The notes below the pieces were generated by a model that was not told the DNA's origin, made no database searches, and was given only the letters and a program-made list of their open reading frames with translations. From contig OX030966.1 of assembly GCA_943735955.1 (NCBI GenBank), forward strand, positions 3,873,476 through 3,937,475: a stretch of DNA of 64,000 bases, written 5' to 3'. The DNA is from Piscicola geometra. Taxonomy: Eukaryota; Annelida; Clitellata; Hirudinida; Piscicolidae. Both the position numbers and the translations under genes were made by a program. This document shows, piece after piece, positions 45,279 to 56,500 of this stretch. The stretch's first letter is position 1. Each line of letters opens with the position of its first letter.

Positions 45279-48200
45279 TCATCGATCTCTGGTCGTCTTG
45301 CCTATCAAAAAGTACGTAGTCACTTCGCCCTTGCCCTGAAACAATTTGAGAAGGTTTATTCATCATTCGATATAATGATAAATTAAATTAACAAAACATG
45401 ATTTTGGTTTTAAAATCCTTAAATGAATAACTCAATGATGCAACACAAAAAGAGGATTTTCTCCGCCATATCTTAAATGTATTGAAAAATCGACGTGGAC
45501 ATTTTTTCAAAATATTCAAAAACTCATTTTTAGCACAAGCATAGCAAATATCTTAAGTTTGAAATTGTTTTAATCTAAACCCACTAGCTCTTTATAAATT
45601 TATTGAATTGCAACAATGAAACACTTCTTCAACCTTGACATTAATGACACCCCTCTCCTCCACCTCCCAACCCCCGAGGTCCATCAATGCCAGCATGCAC
45701 TCCTTGCTTATGTGCACTCTCATCGCTGTAGTGAAAAATTAAATTTAATTATTTATTTTTCAAATATGTATTCAAAACAATTTAAAAAGCTTGCATTATG
45801 AAACGCTTTTGTTCATGGCGAAAAGCTATAAGTTACAACTTGATTCATAATCAACACAACACTTTTTCTACAGAAAACCTTTTCTCCCCATCCATTTCAA
45901 ACCACTCCAATCACCACCCATCACCACCCAATCACCACCCAATCACCACCCAATCACCACCCAATCACCACCCAATCACCACCCAATCACCACCCATCAC
46001 CACCCAATCACCACCCAATCACCACCCAATCACCACCCAATCACCACCCAATCACCACCCAATCACCACTCCAATCACCACCCATCACCACCCAATCACC
46101 ACCCAATCACCACCCAATCACCACCCAATCACCACCCAATCACCACCCATCACCACCCAATCACCACCCACTCACGCAAGCCTCCCGACTCCATCTGAGA
46201 GGCGGTGTTCACTGTTTCCCCGAAGAGACAGTACCGTGGCATCTTGCTACCCACCACTCCTGCCACCACCGGACCTGTTTTCAATATTCAACTAATTAAG
46301 TTTTAATTAATTATTATCTCAGTTAATTAATTCACCGACTAATGAATTGACCACTTAAATAAGTTTTAAATTAATTTATCGTTTAATCAATTAATTTTTC
46401 ATTTATTGGTTTAAATAAGTAATTCATAAAATATTCATTCTTAAGATTTCCTAAAACCCACAAAACAACATCAAAGCCTTAGTGCGTATGCTAAGTTAAT
46501 CAACAGAGCAGGTAAACGCAATCATGGTGCTTTAATTTAGCCCACCTGTTGACACCTCTCTTATAAGACACGTGGATGAGAAAGTTTGATCAGGTGGCTA
46601 ATGAATATTTTTTATCGATTATGACGTCATCTTATAAATGTCCCCGAAATACTTCAAGGATGTTTTTAAGTTTTCCCATAACAAGACCCTTTTTAATATA
46701 TTTTTTAAACGTTTTTATTACATGGCCTGCGTCTGTCAGGCCCGGAAAAGTAAAAACGATAAGAAAAACTTTTCCGTTATGATATACACAGTGTACATTG
46801 TCGAGCGGATTGGCTTAGATGGTAAAGTCGATGGACCTGCAACTTAAAGGTCGCCAGTTCGAATCCTTGTTCAGCCAACCGTGAGCTATCATATACCTAG
46901 TGTATATGATGCGGTGTTTCACGACTTTTTTCGTGTGAGTGGCGCCTCAGTTGCGTGCCTTGACGCTTTATAAATAGGCATTACTTTATTATTATTCTAT
47001 TACTGTAGGCTATACTCACGCCTTGTAACTCACGTACCTGTATGCAGTCCAATTCGAAGCTTCATTTTCTCCTTGGGCAAGTGGGGGATGCGGAAGTTGT
47101 CGAGACCTGAGAGCAGGTCCAGTGCCAGACTGGCAATCTCGTGCGCATGCCGCTTGCCTTAGTGAGGAGGGAGTGAATGTGGGAAAAGTGGAGTGATTGT
47201 AGGAGTATTGGAGAGATGGAGACTAGTTAAGGATTTTATGTAATTTTTTAAATATTCAGTTAGTCTTGAACACCGTTGGGGCACCACAATTGCATTTAAA
47301 ATATTTAAAAACTATATTTTTCATTTGTTATATATTTGTATTACCAACCCCATATATAAAAACAAACTTTTAACTATTTAAAACCTTCAATTTAATTTAT
47401 TTATTGTTTTATTTATGCACAACCTCCACTCACCGTTCCTCTGGGGCAATCCACTCGCCACCATGTAGGCGTCTCCAATGGTTTCAACCTTGTAGACATC
47501 GTACTTGTCGATGGTCGAGTCGAAGAAGAAATACAAGTGGTTCAGGAACTCCACCACCTGGAAACATGGATTTGGAGAAAAATAATGGAAAAAGAAAGAA
47601 AAAAAGATTTAAAAAACCATCACTACCACAACCACCACAATCAATATTACTATCATCACTATCACAATCATTATCGCTACTGAAATCATCACTTACACAA
47701 TCATCATCACTCCCCCCCTCTCGACTACCTCCATGGGGGTACTCCGTGCAGAGATGGCAGTAAAACCAACAATGTCACTGAAGAAAATGCTGACAGAGTT
47801 GTACGACTCAGCGGTGACTTTCTTAGAAACCTTCAACTGCAGTGCCACAGACTTTGGCAGCATCTGGTAGAGGAGCGCATCTGATTTCTTTTTTTCTTTT
47901 CTCAGCTCTTTAGTCTTTAGCGAAAGACTGTACGCGAAGTTTTGGATGGTGAGAACGATCTTGGAGATGAAGAAAACCAGGATGGGCGATAGGATGATGA
48001 TGATGAACAGAACGACGAAAGCCCCCACTAAGGCTTGTTCTGTATCAGCTAGCGCCTCAACGAGCTTTTGTTGCATCTTTGCGTTCACCCACGCTTCAGT
48101 TTGTTCGATCGAGCGTAAGAACTTGCTGTAGCGGTCGTTCCACTCAGAGTTCGACACACTCGACAAGAGTTTGTCCGTATCAAGCGTCAGCACATGCCAC

Positions 48201-50584
48201 GCTAGTTGTTTGATGATGCGTGGCAGCGACATGGAAGCTATCGTGGCGTTCTCAGCGTCCCAGAGACTCAACTGCTTCTGCGCCCTGCTTAGTAGTACTG
48301 AGGAACTGTCTGAGTCGAAGAGGAAAGACTTCTTGAGGCTTTCTTCCGAGCTGACGAAGGCTCTGGTTAAGAGTGTTTGTAGTTTCGATGACAATGGCAC
48401 TCTCATCACAATCCTTAACCAGCCTGCAATGGTTTGGGAAACATTGCATTACAAGCTAGCCATACTTCTCACGAAGCACACCACATCGCCACCAAAGCTG
48501 TCCAAACCAATCTCAATTAAAAGACAATCAACCAATGTAGCAGTATAAAATCTAGTAATCTATCTTACCATCATCATTTTGATTAACATCATTATCATCA
48601 TCACCATCATCATCCTCACTATCATCATCACCACCATCATCCTCAGCATTATCATCTTCAGCATCATCATCCCCACCACCATCACCGTTATCATCATTAC
48701 CCCCCCCCCCACTTTCAAAAAAGCACCTATAACTTCAATGACGGAGTAGTGGTCGAAGCTAAGACTCTCCAGTGTCACCACCAAGACGCCTCTCCACGCA
48801 GCCATCTCTTCCACCACCGCCATGCTCTTAGACACACCCTCCAGCAGGCACGACACCCTGCTATGAAAGGGGGGTTGAGGCATGATGATGATGATGATGC
48901 AAAAAATAAATAATAATAGTAATAGTAGTAATGATAATAATAATAAAAATAATAATAATGGCAAACATTATAATAGTGCGTATAACCCGAAGCGGCTTTT
49001 CGACCACTTAGTTCTCGCCCAAGGACTACTAAGGCATCGGTTGCACTCGAATCGATTAACCATTGGTCAAGCCGAAAGTTGTTAAGAATGCAGCTGCCCG
49101 TTCAAGATTTAGGTGAATCAAAAACATTTTATTCAACCCAAAGAAATACGGAGTAAAAAGGAATCTAAACCTGCTGTAAAAGTCAAGACAATCGATGATT
49201 AGAGTCTCGTTGAAGTAATCTTTTGCCGCTTTATCTGTTCCATTCACAGACGCATTCTGAGTCGCTGGACTGGCACTCTCCACCGCCACCTCCGTTGACT
49301 GGAAGTTTACATTTCCTCGAAAGTTCTTGAGTGCTTGTTCCAGGCTGCTTTGCTCGCAGTCTTGCAGCTCTCTATAGTGACAGTTTTTCATAGTTCACAA
49401 CACGTTTGTTGCTATTATAATGTCTAAAATGAAATAATTGTTCACCTTTCAACCTCTTTGTTTTTGTCAAAATATTATTTAAAAAATAACTTTTATGATC
49501 AATTTGATCTACAAATCTTAGATTCTAACTTACTGTAATTATTTTATTGGCATAGTTATCAAAATTTCTAAAAAATCTCATTTCATTCAACTAACTATAT
49601 GGTAGGATACATAAACGCATGCAAAAACACGCCAACTCACCCATCATTGCCGGCTTCGCTCCACCAACGGAAGGGACCCGACTCTAGCACGATCACGTCC
49701 GCTAGAAGGGTGTCAGTCTGATCGAAGGAGTGTTGCAGTTGGTCGGCAGTGCTCCTTGTCACATTGTTCGATAAATAAGGACAGATCTGATGGGTGGATA
49801 GATTGATGGTTGATTGGTTGGAAATTTACGGATATTACGGATGTGTTATTACGGATAATTTTAAAAGCGGTGTAAAAAAATGTGTGCATAGACTTTTAAA
49901 AAGTTATCTATTGAAAAAAGCATTTTCAGCCAGAAAAAACAAATCCAATCAACTTATACTTTTGTCAACATTTCACACCACGGCACGCACCAGTCGCTTT
50001 TCGTCCACCAGCGCATTAGCGAGTTTCATCAGGCGACCGGAGGTGCCGGTGACCCGTTGAGAAAAACTGACACGGTCCCTGGCATCGAGACTGCTGGCAA
50101 GGTCGATGGAGGCCTGTACGACCAGCAAGAGCATCGGAATGCTCGAGATCATCAGCATCTGTTTGGTGATTGAAGGTGGGTTTTTCCTAATAGGGTGGAA
50201 TCGTACGAAAAATCATCATACGATCAATATTTATTTATATAAAGAATTTTTATGAATTCATGAGCGATCAATACAATTATACAGTAAAAAAATCCTACTG
50301 TAACTTTTCAATCTAAATTACAGATACGTGTATTTATAGAAAAATCATAATAACTAAGAATTTGAAAAACAACTTTACAAACATGCATTTTTTAAAAACG
50401 CATTAAAAAAATAATAACGCATTAAAATACTCCGCGAGCAAACATACAAACACACTTGAATCATCATGATCCTCTTTCCCTGCTTGGTGACCGGGTCGGC
50501 ACTGCACATTCCAGTTTTGATGTCCACCTTTCCCTGCCTCATTTCCATCTCCTTCGACTCAAACTCATCGCAGCACTTGAACAT
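45279..50584 (-). CDS. Membrane guanylate cyclase with an extracellular NIT-like domain
   Basis: Eleven exons. The start exon reads [20 protein letters not shown] (50584 to about 50457). Next is a first hydrophobic segment, [20 protein letters not shown] (about 50160-49970), then a long mostly helical region ([80 protein letters not shown]) fitting a nitrate/nitrite-sensor (NIT) domain. A second transmembrane helix follows ([20 protein letters not shown]), then a helical linker ([20 protein letters not shown]) and the class III catalytic domain: [35 protein letters not shown] (47560-47430), [11 protein letters not shown]...KLRIGLHTG (47160-47035), [20 protein letters not shown] (46276-46170), [16 protein letters not shown] (45730-45620), [13 protein letters not shown] (45337-45279). 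The Glu in KVETIGDAY and the Cys in YCLFGE are the GTP-selecting residues. The topology matches NIT-GCs of annelids. Confidence 0.88.
45905..46168. repeat. 11-bp minisatellite, about 24 copies, in cyclase intron
   Basis: caccacccaat repeated with occasional shortened (cacccatc) or ctccaat variants, ending within about ten bases of the CLFGE exon donor near 46170. Confidence 0.93.
46801..47001 (+). mobile_element. tRNA-derived SINE, nearly intact
   Basis: tRNA-like head with A box tggcttagatgg (about 46811-46822) and B box agttcgaatcc (about 46856-46866), then a body of about 110 bases ending gacgctttataaataggcat and a (TTA)n tail to about 47001. The 5' and 3' ends of the head do not form a paired acceptor stem, so this is a SINE, not a tRNA gene. 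It lies in a cyclase intron in antisense orientation. Confidence 0.75.
48565..48720. repeat. ATC-type tract in cyclase intron
   Basis: ATCATCATC/ACC repeats ending in a C-run at about 48700-48711, directly preceding the exon at about 48727-48865. Confidence 0.85.
48960..49075 (+). repeat. Dispersed repeat copy 1 ('gtataacccgaagcggcttt')
   Basis: tataatagtgcgtataaccc, then gaagcggcttttcgaccact tagttctcgccc, preceded by (AAT)n. A second copy with about 75% identity by eye lies at 60015-60110. Probably a SINE-like dispersed element. Confidence 0.55.
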
Positions 50585-53040
50585 TTAGAATTTTCGGATA
50601 TAAAACTAGATTAAACAACTTTAAAAACTATTAGATCTTTTTAAAAGTTTGAATTAAATTTTTTATATTGAATTTTTTGCTCAAGATTTGAACTTGGTTT
50701 CAAAATCATGGAGCGTTAATTCCAAAGCCAGATTCAAGTTCTGGAAGCAGGGTTTCATTCATGGATATATCTTATATACTATATTTAGCAACCACCACGA
50801 CGCTATGCTAATTAGCTTTAACCGGGGAATTTTTATGAATGATAGTCATCGTATAAAACTGAATAACTTTAACTTATTAATGTTTTGACTAACGTCAATT
50901 GATAATTTTAAGGTTGAAAAATGAATTTTCTTTTCAATGAATATACTTTTAATAATATAAAAACTAATTAACAATTTTAAAAGCGATAACTAGTTTTACA
51001 CTATGTTATCCACAGTTTGGGCACCAGCATATTTTAAAGTTTTTCAAGTTGCTCTCTCAAAAAAGAGAGTATAAAAATAAATTAAAGATTTTTAAAAACT
51101 TCTTCAAAAGCTCTATAAAATATGTCAAAAGCTATTAAATTTGATGAGCAGGGAATGAATTATAATGTTTTTAGAGAGGTGAAAGGTTTTTATTAAAACT
51201 CTCTAAAATCAGCAACATATTTTAAAAGATTGAAATATATTTTGAAAATAAATTTCATTTTTAAAAAAATTATACTAAAATAATTGAGTTAAACCTATTT
51301 TTGAGCCCTCAAGACCACATCATACATACCCAGTATCGCCTGACATTTAGGAGTTTAGGTTCTTTCTAGATAACTAAAAGTGCATGCGTAAAAGCTCGCT
51401 ACACGCCATTTTGTCTCCTAATTTAATTCACATTCAAATAAAGCATATAAAAACATGAATTAAAAAATATGATAGTTAAAATTGTAAATCAAAATTGGAA
51501 AGTTAACTTTGAAATGATTTTCTGACGCTTTTGACTCTCTAAATGCCTCTAGTGTCTAAACTTTAGACTCGAAAAGGGTTTCGGATTAGGATTTCATACG
51601 ATTTTTGTTGTTGTCTTTTTTTCATAAAATGTTTTTAATATCTTAAATAAAATAAAACACATTCGAATCATTCAAATTGATCATGCTGGCATCATGAATG
51701 AGACCCAAAAGCACTATAAACTTTATAGTATAAAGTAACTTTTTTATTTCAGTTGTCAAAATAAGCTTTTAATTTAAGTTTTTAATTTTCATTCATAAAA
51801 AAAGTTTCATCAATATACGAGAGATTGAAAAAGTATAGTGATAAAGTTAGACTCTCAAAGTCAGGTCCATGAAACGCATATTTATTCAAGCCAAACAGCG
51901 TTGTACGTAATTCCCCTAAAAGTTCTATTTATTCGAGTTTAAAAGCTGAATAACTTTTGAAGCGATTGGAATATTTAAAAAATAAAAACAGATTTACAAT
52001 TTGCAAATAAAAATCTATTAAATGTCTATTAATTTTTTTGAAATTGATAATTTTGAAAAATCCGTGGTGGTTGCTAACTATATTATATATAGCCTCAAAA
52101 TATATATGAAGTTGCAATTACATAGCTAGTGTTTTTTTCTCAAATTTTCGTTATTTTCACACAATATATTTTAAATAAATTTTTTAAAGTTTTTAAAAAG
52201 GCTCAAACGTTTTTAAAAACTCTTTTTAAACATTATTGTCTTATCACCTTGGCAGCGTTTTCAAATAGCTTTAAACTTCAAAGTTTGAAGCTGTTGATTA
52301 TTTAAATAGTGAAACAATGATAAACTATTTAAATTCATAAAAATGTATTTCGAACTCAGAAATAATATATTCATAACGTTTTGGCTTCAGCTATTATTCT
52401 TTCACAAAGCGGAACCATATGGTTAAATTCACAACTAATATCTCTTGAACAATTTAATAGAATATTATTCTATTTCTAATTTATCGTCTTTTATAAAATC
52501 ATTATAATTTCTTCATTTGAATTCGTATAGTCTATACGGTATAGACAAGCTTCAATAGAAGCTTCGTAAAATCATTGTTATTATAATGTTATTTGCGAAA
52601 AGTTTGTAAAACATTTAGTTGACATTAATTCTTTTTTTAGCATCGCCAATCTCTTTGACTAGTCTGGAAAGATTTATAGGATGCTTCTACATATATTCCT
52701 TTCAACTTGAGGTCTTGAATACATTTTTTACTTTTTATTGATTATTGAATTAATTTTAATTTATTTTAAATATTTGCTAAATTATATAATTTTTTATTGC
52801 TTATTTCATAAAAATCACTATTAAATTCAAAGGATGTTCCAAATTGTAAAAATAACTATATCTATGAGGCTATTTCTATTCAAAGGGTAAATAGATTTGC
52901 ATAAACTTTTTTATCTACCTTATCAATTAATTTCAGTGTTAATCACTTTATACCTAAATAATGTTAACATTTTAAAGATGCATTAAGTTACTTCATGAGC
53001 ACATACACAATCTTAAACGTCATCCAAAACACCTCAAACA
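50585..53040. other. About 2.5 kb of AT-rich gene-free DNA between divergent genes
   Basis: Upstream of both the cyclase (minus) and the polycystin-like gene (plus), so it may hold both promoters. Many ttttaaaa words occur. A short inverted match (ttagcaaccaccacg at about 50789 and its complement at about 52062-52078) is visible. No exon can be supported. Confidence 0.55.
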
Positions 53041-53094
53041 CTTGGCCACTGTAAAGAAAAAATTTTGCGTCAAAAGCCCTCTTGCTGCTTTAAA

Positions 53095-53166
53095 GAAAGT
53101 CGAGAACACTCACTGCATTCAGTGGTGTAATAACCACCCCTGCAACCTGCTGAAGAACATCTATAG
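53095..53166 (+). other. Possible Cys-rich upstream exon of the polycystin-like gene (weak)
   Basis: After an AG at about 53100 the plus strand reads ENTHCIQWCNNHPCNLLKN. It is Cys-rich like the following exons, but has only a weak donor (AGA|GTCTAT). Tentative. Confidence 0.25.
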
Positions 53167-53581
53167 AGTCTATTCATGTTAGTTTCTTATTATAATTGTT
53201 AGGTTAGTTATCACAATAAACCTTCTTCTAATCGTAACCAATTGTGAAAATACACAGAATATGTGAGTTTTTACTATTTTTAAAAGTATAAAAATCACGC
53301 AACTGTGGGAAAGAAATAAGTTTTTAATAAAAACTTTTGATACATTAAAGCAGTTTTAGATACAGAATTCATCGATTTATAACTTATTAATTCTCACACC
53401 GTAAAAAAAATTGCGTTTTTAAACCGTAAAATAAAGTCTATTAATTTACTCAGAATAATTCTAAAAGAATAAATTAACACAACGATTACTTTCATTCATT
53501 CTGAAGTTCTCTATAAATTCCCAATCGTTCCTCCGAAGGGGCTCAACCACTGAAGTTCGGTCCCAGGGTTTGCTTTTGCAG

Positions 53582-56500
53582 ATCGGGCTATTGCCTTAGC
53601 AACGGCACTTGTTCTGAGGGTCATTTATCGTTGCCCTGCGTCCGAGGCGGCACTTGCGGCCAAGAGTTCGGGTGTTGGCCTGGCGTCAGCTACACGCGCA
53701 ACGTCTGTCTGCTGAGAGGTTGGTGCTGCCAAAAGTTTTAGTCGTGTCAGTTTATTAGGTTTAACATTCTATGAATGGGGGGGGGTGGGATGGTATAACA
53801 TCCATGGTTCTCTACAAGAGTCATGAAATGATCTGCTATAAGGAAAGCCTAACTCACAATGCCGCTACAGACTGCGCATTCTTGAACGGGCAATGCAGAC
53901 AGATGTGCGACGACGATAATAATAGCACCAAGATCGCCAATAACAAGTTTGAACGTACAATAAATGTCGCCTGCAACTGTAGCTCTGGCTACTACATGCC
54001 CCATTTCTCGAATGAATGCAAAGGCTAGCCATTCATCCATACATCCGTCAATTTATTTATATATTCATTCATCCATTTATTCATCCATACATTCATCCAT
54101 TCATTTATCCATTCATTCATCCATTCATTCATCCATTCATTCATCCATTCATTCATCCATTTATTCATCCATTCATTCATCCATCCATTCATTCATCCAT
54201 TCATTCATCCATTCATTCATCCATTCATTCATCCATTCATTCATCCATTCATTCATCCATTCATTCATCCATTCATTCATCCATTCATTCATCCATTCAT
54301 TCATCCATTCATTCATCCATTCATTCATCCATTCATTCATCCGTTCATTCATCCATCCATTCATTCATTCATCCATTCATTCATCCATTCATTCATCCAT
54401 TCATTCATCCATTTATTCATCCATTCATTCATCCATCCATTCATTCATCCATTCATTCATCCATTCATTCATTCATCCATTCATTCATCCATTCATTCAT
54501 CCATTCATTCATCCATTCATTCATCCATTCATTCATCCATTCATTCATCCATTCATTCATCCATTCATTCATCCATTCATTCATTCATCCATTCATTCAT
54601 CCATTCATTCATCCATCCATCCATCCATTCATTCATCCATTCATTCATCCATTCATTCATCCATCCATTCATTCATCCATTCATCCATTAATATATCCAC
54701 CCATTTATTTATTCATCATTTATTTATTCATCATTTATTTATTCATCGTTTATTTATTCACCATTTATTTATTCATCATTTATTTATTCATCATTTATTT
54801 ATTCATCATTTATTTATTCATCGTTTATTTATTCATCATTTATTTATTCATCATTTATTTATTCATCATTTATTTATTCATCATTTATTTATTCATCATT
54901 TATTTATTCATCATTTATTTATTCATCCATTAATATATCCACCCATTTATTTATTCATCATTTATTTATTCATCATTTATTTATTCATCGTTTATTTATT
55001 CATCATTTATTTATTCATCCTTTATTTATTCATCCTTTATTTATTCATCATTTATTTATTCATCATTTATTTATTCATCATTTATTTATTCATCATTTAT
55101 TTATTCATCGTTTATTTATTCATCATTTATTTATTCATCATTTATTTATTCATCGTTTATTTATTCATCATTTATTTATTCATCATTTATTTATTCATCA
55201 TTTATTTATTCATCATTTATTTATTCATCATTTATTTATTCATCATTTATTTATTCATCATTTATTTATTCATCATTTATTTATTCATCATTTATTTATT
55301 CATCATTTATTTATTCATCATTTATTTATTCATCATTTATTTATTCATCATTTATTTATTCATCATTTATTTATTCATCATTTATTTATTCATCATTTAT
55401 TTATTCATCATTTATTTATTCATCATTTATTTATTCATCATTTATTTATTCATCCTTTATTTATTCATCCATTTATTTATTCATCATTTATTTATTCATC
55501 ATTTATTTATTCATCATTTATTTATTCATCATTTATTTATTCATCATTTATTTATTCATCATTTATTAATTCATCATTTATTTATTCATCATTTATTCAT
55601 TCATCATTTATTTATTCATCATTTATTTATTCATCATTTATTTATTCATCATTTATTTATTCATCATTTATTTATTCATCCATTTATTTATTCATCATTT
55701 ATTTATTCATCATTTATTTATTCATCATTTATTTATTCATCATTTATTTATTCATCATTTATTAATTCATCCATTTATTTATTCATCATTTATTTATTCA
55801 TCATTTATTTATTCATCATTTATTTATTCATCATTTATTTATTCATCATTTATTTATTCATCATTTATTTATTCATCATTTATTTATTCATCATTTATTT
55901 ATTCATCATTTATTTATTCATCGTTTATTTATTCATCATTTATTTATTCACCATTTATTTATTCATCATTTATTTATTCATCGTTTATTTATTCATCATT
56001 TATTCATTCATCATTTATTTATTCATCATTTATTTATTCATTCATCCATGAATCAATTCACCCATCTATCCATCCATGCCAACCTCCACCACTCTTCAAC
56101 TTATTCACCCGCATCTCAATCAATTAATCAATCAATCAATCAATCAATCACAGACATAGACGAATGCGAAGGTAACAAATGCCATTTCTGCCAAAACTTG
56201 AATGGTGGTTACTCGTGCAATTGCTCGGCGGGTTACAAGCCTCTCTTGGTACAGAATCGCGTCGGCTGTTACGGTGAGACCGCAGTGTGTGTGGCAGGCG
56301 CTTTGCAGTCGTGAAGTATTTCTGATAGTCTTATTATTTTATGTAGTTCTTCTCAAGTGTTGTGTAATAGTTTTTCAGACCGTGAATTCAGTGCTGACTT
56401 AACGTGACTTCGCAATACCACACTCAATCAATTCTACGAGAACCATCATAACATAAACTATATAATTATATAAAATAAGGTAAATTATATTCAAAATTAT

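Noticed and set aside
46801..46880. Functional tRNA gene
   Set aside because: A and B boxes are present, but the acceptor stem does not pair and the sequence continues into a SINE body and (TTA)n tail.
50778..52092. Large transposon-like inverted repeat in the 50.6-53 kb gap
   Set aside because: Only about 25 bases around ttagcaaccaccacg match in inverted orientation and neighbouring sequence does not, so there is no support for terminal inverted repeats.
53964..56051. Open frame of about 695 codons of Ile/His/Phe/Leu repeats
   Set aside because: It coincides with a 12/15-base tandem array whose period is a multiple of three. Other frames are also open, and the flanking EGF-like exon has a stop or donor before it. 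Kept only as a repeat.
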